A stretch of 64,000 nucleotides of DNA. Source: Micropterix aruncella (lineage: Eukaryota > Arthropoda > Insecta > Lepidoptera > Micropterigidae). Numbering within the stretch: the first letter of the stretch is position 1; every line of letters starts with the position of its first letter. Positions 48,501 through 50,576 of the stretch are shown here, piece after piece. A model generated the notes under the pieces. That model ran no database searches. It saw only the letters and a list, made by a program, of their open reading frames with translations, and was not told the origin of the DNA. Location: assembly GCA_944548615.1 (NCBI GenBank), contig OX155957.1:22668758-22732757 (forward strand). The letters run 5' to 3'. The translations under genes and the position numbers were made by a program.

Positions 48501-50285
48501 AACAAAAAACAACAAAAAAACAGAGGTTAAGTGTAATTAAAGGAAGAGGTTGCTGGTCATGAAAAAAAGCCTTTCTTATCAAATATAATAGCGAATTAGC
48601 TCTCTTAGCTATCTCAATTAGATGTGCCTCCCACTTGAGATAACAGAAAATAGTCATTCTGAGGTCCTTCTGGGTCATGATAGATTGTAGCGTTTTTCCT
48701 TCAATTATATACTTTCGGTGCTGATTTGCAGACCCACTACAGAGGACAGTGCATTTGTGTATATAGGCGTGAGCAACCATTATTTTGTTCACTGCATTAC
48801 GCTATTGAGGTTGTACTTAATGATACGATAGGATTTGCAAAAAACTACAGGTCATCCCCAAAAAGATAATCATCCGCATTAAGACATATGTCCTTCCTAA
48901 AAGCCTTTAACCGGTTGGGCGCCAACAATGCCTTGCAGCGTTTAACAGATCCGCGCGTGAACCTTTTGGCTGACTCCCATATATATTATACTAGCTGTTG
49001 TCGGCAGCTTCGCTTTGCGTAAAGTTTTGAATCGATTTATTAATTTAAGTAGGGTGGCGTTCCTTTCCCTTTTTAGACGCTACCTTTAGTAGATATATAG
49101 TGCAAAACGTCCACCCTCATATGCACTCTACCTATCTCCTAGACTTACGAGTCTTGTTCCTCGCCACGCGTTATTAATTTCATGATATCTCTATAACTAT
49201 ACCACCTAAACAATTAAGGTAAATTGATAATTTTATCTCTATATAACACCTCTTATAATGGATTAATTGAATTTTATAAGGATACTTATTTTATTGCTAA
49301 GGTCTTCAACAAACACTGCCTACTTATTTTTCTATTTTTTTGACACATTAAGGTAGTTATTGTAGCTTAAATACAAAAGTTAGATATATGCTCTCGTTGA
49401 CTTTTTTATAGACATCTTTAAGGCCAATGTTTTTGTCATATATTGTTTCCACAATATCAAAACGTTTCGTCAGCGCACGCCGATAAAGCAAATACACCAG
49501 CCCATTTTTTTCTGACTTGATTTACAAATATCGAGATTTCTTATTGAAAACCAATATCTATCACAATAAAATACAGCCTATAGCACTCATCGATAATGGA
49601 GCTTTCCATTAGTGAAAGATTTTTTGAAATCGGATAAGTAGTTTTGGAGATTACCCCCTACATACAAACTTACAAACATTTCTTCTTTATAATATTAGTA
49701 TAGATAAGTATGTAATAAACATGACTAAAAAGGTTAACCCGGCTGATGTGACCCGTTTATTAAGTTACAAGAGGGAATTCATGAAAACACGATATTGTTA
49801 GGATTTATCTACGAATTTATCGCGAAGGCTGACTTTTGACCGGTTAAGTCAATTAGGAAAATTCCAAATGTTACTCCACCAACTACTGATCCTTGAGGAT
49901 TTCCACTGAATACTTTGTGTGGTTTAGAATAACATTCTCCAAATCCCGCTGTGAAGTTTATTCCATCAGAAAGTCTTCCATCGATGCCAGTAGGTGAAGT
50001 ATTCCGTTTTTTGGGGGTGTGATTGAGGTAAAGGACGAGGAAGACTCAAATCGAGCGTAATGTTCTCGTAAATAACATAATATGAGTTCCATATACTTAC
50101 CACAATTTGTTCCTTAATTGGGCAAGATATAGGCAAATGTAGAATAACCTTAAACCTTTCAAAGCCCTCTTTCGTGTCAATTGTCTCGAGAACCCAATCA
50201 GGTTGCAATGCTGTGAATCTGTCCTGCGGCAAAGACGAACAATACCGGTTCAGCAGCTGAATGGCTGAGGTCATTGTTACTTTTG
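406..50285 (-). CDS. Dcr-2: Dicer, probably Dicer-2 type; 18 exons, partial at both ends
   Basis: Multi-exon gene for the RNase III enzyme that cuts long dsRNA (Dicer-2) or pre-miRNA (Dicer-1) into small RNAs. Joining exons 50101-50285, 46246-46355, 42061-42184, 37211-37506, 35084-35353, 31287-31425, 29417-29637, 27114-27187, 24509-24753, 21031-21212, 17045-17281, 12452-12587, 11605-11781, 9686-9790, 9444-9599, 5567-5778, 4162-4312 and 406-590 keeps one frame of about 1067 residues. Domain order is DUF283, platform, PAZ, RNase IIIa, RNase IIIb, as in the family. Acidic pairs are present in both catalytic domains: E656/D660 with D802/E805, and E905/D909 with D1010/E1013 (numbering of this partial protein). 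Assignment to Dicer-2 rests on my memory of the family (PAZ stretch ending LLEVKLITSRLNCL, connector ending LPSLLHR); Dicer-1 is not excluded. The helicase exons and the C-terminal dsRBD lie outside the window. No stop or frameshift breaks the model. Confidence 0.93.
640..1285 (-). repeat. SINE-like interspersed repeat, split by a TTAA element
   Basis: The segments 640-879 and 1150-1285, read on the minus strand, match the plus strand of 52250-52690. Shared words include GAGCCCGGGTAGGACT and ATCGCGGACCACGGC. The element at 884-1145 interrupts it. A related copy is at 15075-15640. The family is unclassified; a tRNA-box-like GGGTTCG stretch near one end suggests a SINE. Confidence 0.7.
880..1149. 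mobile_element. Short TTAA-flanked element (262 bp)
   Basis: TTAA at 880-883 and 1146-1149 flanks a segment starting CCCTTCAGGCC and ending CTAGGGG. The repeat on both sides continues when it is removed, which shows a real insertion at TTAA, as for piggyBac. No coding capacity. Confidence 0.7.
1286..1321. repeat. Perfect palindrome, 15-bp arms
   Basis: Arms AAATCTGCGATCAAA and its exact complement are separated by 6 bp (CGTTGG). Confidence 0.85.
1330..1600 (+). mobile_element. Possible end of an LTR with primer-binding-like site
   Basis: A GC-rich patch (1340-1500) is followed at about 1546 by ATGGTGACCCAATCGGGA, which resembles the primer-binding site seen directly after insect LTRs. No partner LTR or gag/pol is visible. 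Confidence 0.25.
1848..2583. mobile_element. Inverted-repeat element containing an RNase H fragment
   Basis: About 100 bp at 1848-1945 (ACTATCGCGGTTGTTTGACA) is repeated inverted, with changes, at 2440-2583. Between them, at about 2050-2420, the plus strand holds a broken ribonuclease H domain of a non-LTR retrotransposon: GHS-x-IQG-x-EEADA, then KKWLEREQEI, IALNIHLTNIGKRSDPFC. Stops and frameshifts are present. Confidence 0.65.
2851..4135 (-). mobile_element. Composite of nested repeats bounded by a TATACTA/GCTAGT element
   Basis: The outer element begins CTATACTAATAAAAG and ends CACAGCTAGTTAT, the inverse of the ends seen at 44695/46228 and 48977/49705. Nested inside are the RLE retrotransposon 3' end (3116-3466) and a retroposon ending in a poly(A)-like tract at 4050-4080. 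Confidence 0.55.
3116..3480 (-). mobile_element. 3' fragment of RLE non-LTR retrotransposon
   Basis: Reads, on the minus strand, the last coding part (LFHLFKD-like through SEW) and 3' UTR of the element described at 37806-41000, ending in the tail TTTGTATTTTATTT. Frame is broken. Confidence 0.8.
4162..4312 (-). CDS. Dcr-2: Dicer exon 17: RNase IIIb middle
   Basis: YILSYNSGLEDAISEFVASR, then a His-rich loop, then EDVVNIALNVEVPK. The VPK end joins exon 18 as VPK|VLGDVFES. One base plus 50 codons; donor GTATAG, acceptor CTTTCAG. Confidence 0.92.
4560..5185 (+). mobile_element. Retroposon 3' region with TAAA tail
   Basis: AT-rich stretch with a GC-richer core (4985-5080, CTCGCTGCCCTGGAACAAGT) ending at a run of TAAA repeats near 5165-5183. 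This is the usual look of a non-LTR 3' UTR. No coding match seen. Confidence 0.4.
5567..5778 (-). CDS. Dcr-2: Dicer exon 16: RNase IIIb signature
   Basis: ALSHPSYNKNRITDCYQRLE followed by FLGDAVLD is the RNase IIIb signature with both catalytic acids. LTPGEITDLRSALVNN follows. The exon ends in two bases of a Lys codon completed by exon 17 (GIHK|YILSY). Donor GTGAGT, acceptor TTTACAG. Confidence 0.97.
5880..6290 (-). mobile_element. Jockey/CR1-type non-LTR retrotransposon, 3' tail
   Basis: Minus-strand ORF (5892-6269) reads LTYEKRLSALGLTTLEQRRA, then HFLSSRVVNEW and FKNKLDLF, the C-terminal tail common to jockey/CR1 reverse transcriptases. A TTA microsatellite tail precedes 5880. The same family recurs at 46660-47425. 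Confidence 0.8.
6296..6760 (-). mobile_element. Second non-LTR 3' tail, related family
   Basis: Minus-strand reading ILTHYYDIPALKNIYKFNVN, then NVLPNRVVDMWNKLPFE and FKNRLDLYL. Preceded by its own TTA-repeat tail at 6296-6321. Diverged from the copy at 5880. Confidence 0.75.
7062..7625 (-). pseudogene. Reverse transcriptase fragment (jockey/CR1 type)
   Basis: 186-codon ORF with the catalytic YFADDTK box near its N-terminus, then LDKIKAWTEDWLLTLNVEKC, RKAFQHLSIE and YGYQIWNPYF. It starts inside the palm and ends after VQRRATK. 5' truncated, so not functional. Very similar sequence at 44096-44230. Confidence 0.85.
7751..7820 (+). mobile_element. Extreme 3' end of RLE retrotransposon
   Basis: ATGATGGGCCCGACTCCAGT through GCAGCTCCGTTTGTATTTTA matches the 3' end of the RLE family; nothing upstream remains. 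Confidence 0.75.
8004..9269. mobile_element. TTAA-flanked non-autonomous element, family A copy 1
   Basis: TTAA at 8004-8007 and 9266-9269. Starts CCCGCTCTATCCGTAACATC and ends CAACAGGAGGGG. Near-identical to copies at 33228-34633 and 55062-57482 and related to 12870-14275 and 21395-22794. Compared with 33228-34633 it lacks about 190 bp near 8985. No ORF of note. TTAA target and CCC...GGG ends suggest piggyBac mobilisation. Confidence 0.8.
9444..9599 (-). CDS. Dcr-2: Dicer exon 15: between the RNase III domains
   Basis: 52 codons, phase 0. The end, ELEKILGYSFKDPSLLLQ, is the first helix of RNase IIIb and joins exon 16 as LLLQ|ALSHPSY, the classic Dicer junction. The donor is GTGAGT, the acceptor ATTTCAG. 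Exons 14 and 15 are only 86 bp apart, the shortest intron in the window. Confidence 0.94.
9686..9790 (-). CDS. Dcr-2: Dicer exon 14: RNase IIIa second catalytic motif
   Basis: 35 codons, phase 0 at both ends. VVADGVEALIGVYLHSCG carries the second pair of metal-binding acids (D and E of ADGVEAL). KLLSFLRILPDD follows. Only 105 bp long; donor GTAAGT, acceptor CTTGCAG. Confidence 0.95.
9930..10150. repeat. Interspersed repeat shared with 31000-31160
   Basis: GTCACCCCAAGACTTTCCCA and the GC-rich block to 10090 recur inverted at 31060-31160. Unclassified. Confidence 0.55.
10150..11604. other. Dicer intron 13, no assignable feature
   Basis: AT-rich intron between exons 14 and 13. A GC-richer island at 11040-11165 and a Pro/Trp-free unique stretch at 10200-10340 do not match anything else in the window. 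I see no coding exon here. Confidence 0.5.
11605..11781 (-). CDS. Dcr-2: Dicer exon 13: RNase IIIa internal loop
   Basis: 59 codons, phase 0 at both ends. VSLNFLSKVEFSEAEKISGK leads through an acidic stretch (SEEEETGK) to YVQDK, which precedes the ADGVEA helix in the next exon. Donor GTGAGT, acceptor TTCTCAG. Confidence 0.9.
11990..12180. repeat. Interspersed repeat shared with 54655-54800
   Basis: ACCGATTTAGAAGTGTGTGG and TCATCCCGAGTGTCATAGGG occur in both places in the same order. Unclassified. Confidence 0.7.
12452..12587 (-). CDS. Dcr-2: Dicer exon 12: RNase IIIa middle
   Basis: Begins NLYYCGSFLNLGGRMKVDKL, then SDWLPPAFTVP, ending LENVLKDSD. NLY-(Y/R)-x-G and the WLPP-x-(Y/F)-x-V motif are standard in Dicer RNase IIIa. 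One base plus 45 codons; donor GTAAGT, acceptor TTTCTAG. Confidence 0.93.
12640..12800. repeat. G-rich repeat with ATTACGTAA core
   Basis: Poly-G tracts and the words CCACATATTAC and GATTACGTAA recur at 29780-29870 (there AACGTGATTACGTAATATGT). Looks like part of a dispersed retroposon. Confidence 0.45.
12866..14279. mobile_element. TTAA-type element, family A copy 2
   Basis: Right flank TTAA at 14276-14279; the left target has decayed to TTTA. Starts CCCGGTCGCTCCGTAACATC, has the second copy of the subterminal GTAACATCC motif at 12923, and shares the internal GTGAGTAATTTGCATTTTTA with the other copies. More diverged, with small insertions and deletions. Confidence 0.75.
14470..14660. repeat. 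Interspersed repeat shared with 54870-55000
   Basis: ATATGGATAAATACATAAA and TGTAATGGCAGTCGTGTTT recur with few changes at 54873-54990. Probably part of the same repeat as 11990-12180. Confidence 0.6.
14680..15010 (-). pseudogene. Mariner transposase N-terminal remnant
   Basis: Minus strand reads TATTDEMVDLVHQTVVEEH, ERMHKILHEE and MRKLSARWVPGLL with stops between them. These are the helix-turn-helix and linker segments of mariner transposases. No catalytic part follows. Confidence 0.75.
15075..15640 (+). repeat. SINE-like interspersed repeat, second copy
   Basis: Begins GTCAACTACAACAGGCGAAC and matches 52065-52690, including CCCGTGAGGTGAGCG-like and CAGAATGCACAA words. The head has a GGGTTCG box-B-like element on its minus strand. 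Confidence 0.7.
16040..16920 (+). mobile_element. GC-rich promoter-like block, possible solo LTR
   Basis: A GC- and CpG-rich 600 bp (16130-16740) in AT-rich intron. TATAAAGACC at 16350 lies upstream of the richest part, and ATTGAAATTAAAGATTTATT near 16893 resembles a polyadenylation end. The small ORFs here overlap in several frames and look like composition artefacts. No second copy is present to prove an LTR. Confidence 0.3.
16968..17005. repeat. Perfect hairpin, 16-bp arms
   Basis: CATCCATATACACAAC and its exact complement are separated by 6 bp, 39 bp from the exon 11 donor inside the intron. Confidence 0.9.
17045..17281 (-). CDS. Dcr-2: Dicer exon 11: RNase IIIa signature
   Basis: Contains INLERMEVLGDSFLKFA, the RNase IIIa signature with catalytic Glu and Asp, then EGRLTAIKGQIIGN. 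IGPQQSEVLTALTT is the preceding helix. It ends in two bases of an Arg codon completed by exon 12, giving GNR|NLYYCG. The donor is GTACTA, off consensus; the acceptor is ATTTCAG. A perfect 16-bp-arm hairpin lies just downstream in the intron. Confidence 0.95.
18008..18900. mobile_element. Terminal-inverted-repeat element with nested non-LTR tail
   Basis: GCATTTACACCAAGCGA at 18012 pairs with an inverted TCGTTTAGTGTAAATGTAC at 18879-18897. Related short words (TAGTGTAAATGA, AGAGCATTC) recur inside. The central part, 18420-18700, is a separate non-LTR 3' tail also found at 42222-42345. Confidence 0.5.
19221..19345. repeat. Tandem duplication of about 60 bp
   Basis: The unit beginning AGCTTCTGAGATACAGTGGG and ending TTTTTTGATTTCC occurs twice back to back with no visible change. 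Confidence 0.9.
19850..20010 (+). repeat. GC-rich minisatellite, unit near GGGCGCAAGA
   Basis: About fifteen variants of GGGCGCAAG(A/G)G in tandem, 8 to 12 bp each. All frames stay open across it and encode Cys/Pro/Leu or Gly/Ala/Arg repeats, so the ORFs here are artefacts. Flanks GTTCAGACAAAGGTGGCGGA and GGTCACAAGCGACACACC are also GC-rich. Confidence 0.9.
20138..20797 (-). mobile_element. Tc1/mariner-like element remnant with TIRs
   Basis: Inverted ends share AGATAAAAGAGGTCC (20147 and, inverted, 20774-20788). Near the right end the minus strand reads MPFSIEQRVLIVETYLGCKS, a transposase N-terminal helix, then decays. The left half is filled with an AT-rich microsatellite (20195-20365). Confidence 0.65.
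20195..20365. repeat. ATTATATA microsatellite-like tract
   Basis: Almost pure A/T made of TTAATTATATAA-type words. Confidence 0.85.
21031..21212 (-). CDS. Dcr-2: Dicer exon 10: linker leading into RNase IIIa
   Basis: 60 codons, from PADEPIDIDRNINQVKLMD to LKAAICAAPT. The final AAPT-(D) runs into the first strand of RNase IIIa in the next exon. Homology is modest, but phases fit both sides, the donor is GTAAGT and the acceptor is TTCTACAG. Confidence 0.85.
21391..22798. mobile_element. TTAA-flanked element, family A copy 3 (diverged)
   Basis: TTAA at 21391-21394 and 22795-22798. The start has CCCGACTGATGTGAGCCGTC, and GTGAGCCGTCCA occurs again 48 bp further, a different motif from copies 1, 4 and 5. 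From about 21735 on (GTGAGTAATTTGCATTT) it aligns with the other family A copies. Confidence 0.75.
22885..23780 (-). pseudogene. Mariner transposase, frameshifted
   Basis: Minus strand shows ERLGLRKLSARWVPLLLTV, then HFWDLQGVIDINFLQTGRTI, then KVLFHLDNAPAHSSRIATAK with PHPAYSPDLAP, then after a shift WLGGKRFSSNEEVITTTNAY and LEYRWEKCI. The order and DNAPAH-x-S motif are those of mariner. The first catalytic region is scrambled and the frame breaks near 23180, so it is dead. Confidence 0.88.
24509..24753 (-). CDS. Dcr-2: Dicer exon 9: inter-domain linker with GC-rich Ala/Pro insert
   Basis: 81 codons linking the connector to RNase IIIa. The middle is low complexity, rich in Ala, Pro and Gly (for example AAGHAGAPAAPAPCPEGA), and the DNA there is almost wholly G and C inside an AT-rich locus. 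The end, LDEQYPWD, joins exon 10. Donor GTGAGT, acceptor GTCGGCAG. The opposite strand has long Arg-rich ORFs that are only shadows of this GC bias. Confidence 0.85.
24995..25315 (-). pseudogene. PIF/Harbinger transposase C-terminal remnant
   Basis: Minus strand reads IPFVVGAVDAFPS and then RARRIVENAFGIIATRFRIF, followed by a decayed helix ending at a stop (VRSIS). The RARR-(V/I)-VENAFGI block is the hallmark of Harbinger transposases. It is bounded on the right by the RLE retrotransposon at about 25320. Confidence 0.8.
25340..27010 (+). mobile_element. RLE-type non-LTR retrotransposon, 5' truncated, long open ORF
   Basis: A 499-codon open frame (25355-26854) covers the post-RT thumb region, a zinc knuckle (CPLCSNTPCTARHILAGC) and a restriction-like endonuclease: GRYTYRHDKVL, then LRPDITLYS and ALIVELTVPWE (PD...E core). 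This is the C-terminal layout of R2/Hero-like elements. The reverse transcriptase is missing from this copy. One residue is lost at 26690 compared with its sisters. The 3' UTR runs to the tail at 27008. Confidence 0.9.
27114..27187 (-). CDS. Dcr-2: Dicer exon 8: connector helix
   Basis: A 74-bp exon of 24 codons and split codons on both sides. It reads MTMLLQAEELRSHIARETLI; the LLxAEELR core follows the LPS-LLHR motif in Dicers. The donor is GTGAAT, the acceptor CTTTCAG. Phases fit exon 7 (ends in two bases) and exon 9 (starts with two bases). Confidence 0.9.
27520..28075 (-). pseudogene. Mariner transposase remnant
   Basis: Minus strand shows YDPESKQQSMTWKR-like, then DKRRGKLAKMVLFLKIT, SRVAMAAIEKAVFEVL and HPPSPDHAPSDVYLFP, with many stops. 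Order and spacing fit a mariner of the DD34D type; catalytic residues are largely lost. Confidence 0.75.
28504..28611. repeat. Foldback, about 52-bp arms
   Basis: TTCATGTCCTTTAACTTGTA to CCGCCTCAA pairs with the inverted copy ending GACATGAA with only a few mismatches; the loop is 2 to 4 bp. Confidence 0.9.
28620..29410. other. Dicer intron 7, AT-rich, no gene
   Basis: CAGCAGTTCTTAAAACGGGG at 28686 resembles a hAT terminus, but no matching right end is clear. The remainder has short direct repeats (CCATTATGTGCAAAAT at 29136 and 29161). Confidence 0.4.
29417..29637 (-). CDS. Dcr-2: Dicer exon 7: PAZ end and connector start
   Basis: VKLITSRLNCLLPRA, then a charged loop, then KELLIPEFC, then MWVKANLLPSLLHR. 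The pattern L(I/V)PE-x-C followed by LP-S-(I/L)-L-(H/Y)-R is diagnostic for the helix that links PAZ to the RNase III part. The ending LLHR is closer to Dicer-2 than to Dicer-1 (LYR), by my recollection of the families. The donor is GTAACT, the acceptor GCTACAG. Confidence 0.93.
30215..30773. mobile_element. Palindromic element made from two inverted transposase 3' ends
   Basis: TA-flanked. Both ends are ACAGGGTGCGGCAGTGAGGA. The left arm on the minus strand reads EVAQVERAMLERVYANFQER and LQHCINDFGHHMPDVIF before a stop; the right arm on the plus strand encodes the same region, plus RTLDELKDAIGVEV upstream, with a stop and a deletion. This is the C-terminal end of a Tc1/mariner-type transposase. 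The arms are about 230 bp. Confidence 0.88.
31000..31165. repeat. Interspersed repeat with poly-G
   Basis: Inverted match to 9930-10150; contains a G run at 31078-31089. Confidence 0.55.
31287..31425 (-). CDS. Dcr-2: Dicer exon 6: PAZ core
   Basis: 46 codons: YLVTDICYNMNPMSQFPND, then TYADYYQAKYNITV and HLLE. The FP-x(5-8)-TY-x2-YY-x2-KY pattern is the Dicer PAZ core. The donor is GTATGT, the acceptor ATTTCAG. It joins exon 7 as LLE|VKLITS, which is the usual LLEV step of the family. Confidence 0.93.
31562..31785 (+). mobile_element. RLE retrotransposon, internally deleted copy
   Basis: GGATGACTCTAAAGGCAAAA of the coding part is joined to the 3' UTR GAACGCTCACATGTGGCAAG, removing about 440 bp. 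A run of 16 C lies at 31699-31714 where the intact copies have CACCCCCCAG. Confidence 0.8.
31786..33010 (+). mobile_element. Two non-LTR reverse transcriptase fragments and a pogo-like end
   Basis: 31786-32060 reads RATKMIRGCRYYSYEERLDP, and 32750-33000 reads RREICLEHQIFLVRQS then NVFKNRQID, both from jockey/CR1 C-terminal tails. At 32390, CAGTATGACCTCACTTATCC resembles a pogo/Tigger terminal repeat; I see no second end. Confidence 0.55.
33224..34637. mobile_element. TTAA-flanked element, family A copy 4 (reference copy)
   Basis: TTAA at 33224-33227 and 34634-34637, element 1406 bp. Starts CCCGCACAGCACGTAACATC; the word GCACGTAACATCCGAT occurs twice within the first 75 bp. No ORF longer than background. 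Nearly identical to copies at 8004 and 55058, so this subfamily was active recently. Confidence 0.85.
34690..35050 (-). pseudogene. Non-LTR retrotransposon C-terminal tail
   Basis: Minus strand reads NADIHSHHTRGSPLLCVPRI, then KSYLYLSIKFYNLLPTKFKQ. H-x-H-x-TR followed by YN-x-LP is the tail seen in several arthropod jockey/Rex-like elements. The ORF overlaps no Dicer exon; exon 5 starts 33 bp to the right. Confidence 0.6.
35084..35353 (-). CDS. Dcr-2: Dicer exon 5: platform end and start of PAZ
   Basis: 89 codons with split codons at both ends. YHHLLFSDVLDVSKPFLILD and NCYFVVPVV finish the platform, and the segment ending SVVSPWYRRDGVLSR opens the PAZ domain that binds the 3' overhang of dsRNA. 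The donor is GTAAGA, the acceptor TTTGCAG. Confidence 0.92.
35754..37004. mobile_element. TTAA-flanked element, family C, with nested non-LTR tail
   Basis: TTAA at 35754-35757 and 37001-37004; ends CCCCTCAAGACAGTGACGTC and GCTTGAGGGG. The middle (36180-36365) aligns to the right half of family A (CGTTTTTCTAAAG-type words). 36370-36900 is a separate insertion: a non-LTR tail on the minus strand with LHKIIHNKIDSPHL and NSVMHRLMTTYNRRF. Confidence 0.75.
37211..37506 (-). CDS. Dcr-2: Dicer exon 4: platform domain
   Basis: 98 codons plus two bases. It starts YPRVLRGLTLHDKK and contains SYSLYMHVINIEP, FALDDSQQRVFFNIL, and LTEQKLPKMCNFSLFLPCGE, matching the beta-rich platform that sits before PAZ and helps anchor the RNA 5' end. 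Donor GTAAGT (ACTTAC at 37205-37210), acceptor TTTTCAG at 37507-37508. Two tail-to-tail retrotransposon ends form a foldback about 140 bp upstream of its acceptor. Confidence 0.9.
37561..37806. repeat. First unit of a 212-bp intronic tandem duplication, with an RLE tail inserted
   Basis: AGGGTCATGGAGAACAATG and GCAAGGGTTTGAGTGAGAAA recur in order at 41118-41205. Between them, 37645-37758 is a short plus-strand RLE 3' end. The rest of this unit continues at 41001 beyond the large RLE insertion. Confidence 0.65.
37806..41000 (-). mobile_element. Near full-length RLE-type non-LTR retrotransposon
   Basis: About 3.2 kb with one degraded ORF. Order on the minus strand: basic N-terminal region (KLRRQKRLLRRQQREAKKAG), RT start (SGSTPGPDGIPYLVYKK), frameshift near 40250, RT core (VCWLDLENAFGSVRH, CLAFADDLTFITRS), thumb, zinc knuckle CPLCSNTPCTARHILAGC, and endonuclease RPDITLYS with IVELTVPWE. 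A SINE fragment interrupts it at 39209 and a second frameshift lies near 38400. The layout is that of R2/Hero-like elements with a C-terminal restriction-like endonuclease. The boundaries follow from the flanking duplication. Confidence 0.88.
39193..39277. mobile_element. Truncated SINE insertion with target duplication
   Basis: ATCCAGACGAGACA occurs at 39194 and again at 39263 with GTGTCAACTACAACGGGCGA and onward between. The plus-strand sister at 25620 has the uninterrupted sequence. The insert equals the head of the repeats at 15075 and 52065. Confidence 0.85.
41001..41290. repeat. Remainder of tandem duplication unit 1 and all of unit 2
   Basis: TTCTGCCTATAAACC starts at both 41001 and 41213; about 66 bp match, period 212 bp. 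Confidence 0.8.
41305..41450. repeat. Inverted and direct GTCCACTC / CTGCC repeats
   Basis: GGCAGTTTATTGTGTCCACT at 41310 folds onto AGTGGACGCAATAAACTGCC ending 41375, and CAAGTGGACGCAAT recurs at 41397. Confidence 0.8.
41776..41794 (+). repeat. Run of 19 G
   Basis: Uninterrupted homopolymer; length may be unreliable in the assembly. Confidence 0.8.
42061..42184 (-). CDS. Dcr-2: Dicer exon 3: linker before platform
   Basis: Encodes a charged linker, SETTILESMKDVFFSHWPED then GTKSRRRLHKRL. The basic GTK-x-RRR block resembles the stretch that precedes the Dicer platform domain. Its length (1 + 41 codons) makes the phases of exons 2 and 4 agree. The donor is GTATGA and the acceptor is a T-rich TTTTAG. 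A different frame of the same DNA gives a longer but meaningless ORF. Confidence 0.82.
42205..42870 (-). mobile_element. Non-LTR retrotransposon 3' end
   Basis: Minus strand ends its coding part with NLINMEIKMNLIFREFKNKL and KKWLLNHDRL, the standard FK-x2-L-(K)-x-WL tail. The 3' UTR down to 42222 is shared with 18440-18590 (ACTATAAAACATTGATT...TAACAGGAA). Confidence 0.65.
43190..43376 (+). pseudogene. Possible MADF-like fragment
   Basis: ETTAQFIDLEREYVFLYDLY resembles the start of a MADF DNA-binding domain, also found in PIF/Harbinger accessory proteins. Only about 40 residues; no splice signals convinced me it belongs to a gene. Confidence 0.3.
43424..43765. mobile_element. TTAA-flanked element, family B (334 bp)
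   Basis: TTAA at 43424-43427 and 43762-43765; TIR CCCCTCGCG pairs with CGCGAGGGG. The subterminal word CCAGACGGCCCGAAA occurs twice, 49 bp apart. Confidence 0.85.
43790..44090. repeat. GC-rich repeat-like segment
   Basis: Multiple GCGGCT(C/G)GAGC-type words in both orientations (43855-43975) suggest subterminal repeats of a DNA element. Ends not resolved. Confidence 0.35.
44096..44395 (-). pseudogene. Reverse transcriptase fragment with FADDTK box
   Basis: VSSGVPQRSVLGSVLFTLYI then SNYFADDTKFFTNPILCSGQ on the minus strand: RT motifs 4 and 5. Same family as 7062-7625. Confidence 0.85.
44695..46229 (+). mobile_element. TACTAGCTG...TAGTATAG element, host of a hAT insertion
   Basis: Begins AAACTAGCTGACCCGTG and ends ATAATATTAGTATAGAT. 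A second copy, 48977-49705, has the same ends and shares internal words (AGTTAGA-ATATGCT, TCTTTATAATATTAGTATAG). The right end abuts Dicer exon 2. Class unresolved. Confidence 0.6.
44899..45705 (+). mobile_element. hAT element remnant with 8-bp target duplication
   Basis: TTCTTGTG is duplicated at 44899-44906 and 45698-45705. Termini CAGCCTTCCGCAACC and, inverted, CAGCGGTCCGCAACC. The interior reads LCETAFSTLTAMKTKYRSR across a frameshift and then SDNISPRINMLTECVQAQGS, the dimerisation-domain end of hAT transposases of the ZBED/FAM200 type. Most of the transposase is gone. Confidence 0.92.
46246..46355 (-). CDS. Dcr-2: Dicer exon 2: end of dimerisation domain
   Basis: A short exon found by motif and phase. 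It reads GPDMSTKKMAKRAAALFACE and then LHKRGELNDNLLPHL, the conserved second half of DUF283 (alanine-rich helix, then LH-x2-GEL and LLP). The acceptor TTTTAG precedes it. The donor is GTTAGT, weaker than the GTAAGT/GTGAGT used by most other exons. It ends in phase 2, and the split codon with exon 3 gives Met. A transposon terminus lies about 18 bp beyond its donor. Confidence 0.88.
46660..47425 (+). pseudogene. Jockey/CR1-type reverse transcriptase C-terminal part
   Basis: KSQRDLGVIVTKDLKWEENY-like start, then ANSLLFILRRAFPH, HLEHAYQIWNPYFRKDIDLL, YEKRLSALGLTTLEQRRARG and HFLSSRVVKEWNAL, in two frames. Ends with a TAA-repeat tail near 47405-47420. Confidence 0.8.
47430..47830 (-). pseudogene. 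Non-LTR reverse transcriptase tail, minus strand
   Basis: KFKTYVCPLLDYSFQIWNPY, then after a shift LEDRLKELGLSTLKSKD-like. Sits tail to tail with the plus-strand copy at 46660. Confidence 0.7.
47850..48480 (+). pseudogene. Ribonuclease H domain of a non-LTR retrotransposon
   Basis: VPGHAGIEGNKKADELAKTR is the RNase H C-terminal motif; CRFCQEAEETPLQLMCECG, after a shift, is the terminal zinc knuckle of jockey-like elements. Broken. Confidence 0.8.
48490..48800 (-). pseudogene. Reverse transcriptase fragment
   Basis: QKDLRMTIFCYLKWEAHLIE then ANSLLYLIRKAFF. Same stretch as in 7062-7625 but diverged. Confidence 0.75.
48977..49708 (+). mobile_element. Second TACTAGCTG...TAGTATAG element
   Basis: Starts TATACTAGCTGTTGTCGGCA, ends TTATAATATTAGTATAGATA. 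Uninterrupted form of the element at 44695-46229; no coding match. Confidence 0.6.
49734..49846. mobile_element. Possible short TTAA element
   Basis: TTAACCCGGCTGATGTGACC has the same start as the element at 21391, and GACCGGTTAA closes it at 49840. About 105 bp. Confidence 0.4.
49850..50010 (-). pseudogene. Reverse transcriptase scrap
   Basis: GINFTAGFGECYSKPHKVFS then GNPQGSVVGGVTFGIF on the minus strand; SG-x-PQGS-V-x-G is RT motif 4. It lies in the intron 90 bp beyond the exon 1 donor. Confidence 0.6.
50101..50285 (-). CDS. Dcr-2: Dicer exon 1 of window: dimerisation (DUF283) domain, first half
   Basis: Encodes the start of the Dicer dimerisation domain, which binds the dsRBD partner. 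The stretch TSAIQLLNRYCSSLPQDRF followed by LPISCPIKEQIV is the family pattern. The acceptor is at 50286-50287 (TTTTAG on the minus strand); the donor is GTAAGT ending at 50095. The exon begins with two bases of a split codon, so an upstream exon ending in phase 1 must exist to the right. It ends in phase 0. Confidence 0.92.
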
Positions 50286-50576
50286 CTAAAAGTAAAAAAT
50301 AATAGTATTAATAAACAGTAAATAAAATACAAAAATATATTTTAGCAGTAAGGGAAGAGGGTTTCATTGTGGAAAATAGAAACCTTTTATCTTATATAGA
50401 AAAATGAATCGCCGTGCCTTAGTCTCGCAAGATCTCAAAAATGACCAGACCGATTTGAATTATTATTACATTTATAGATTGATAAAACAGGAATATCAAT
50501 CTATAAATGGTGAGTTTTGGAATTCCTACACTATCATTAGTATGGTTATATTTGGTCACAGAGGAAAAAACTAGTA

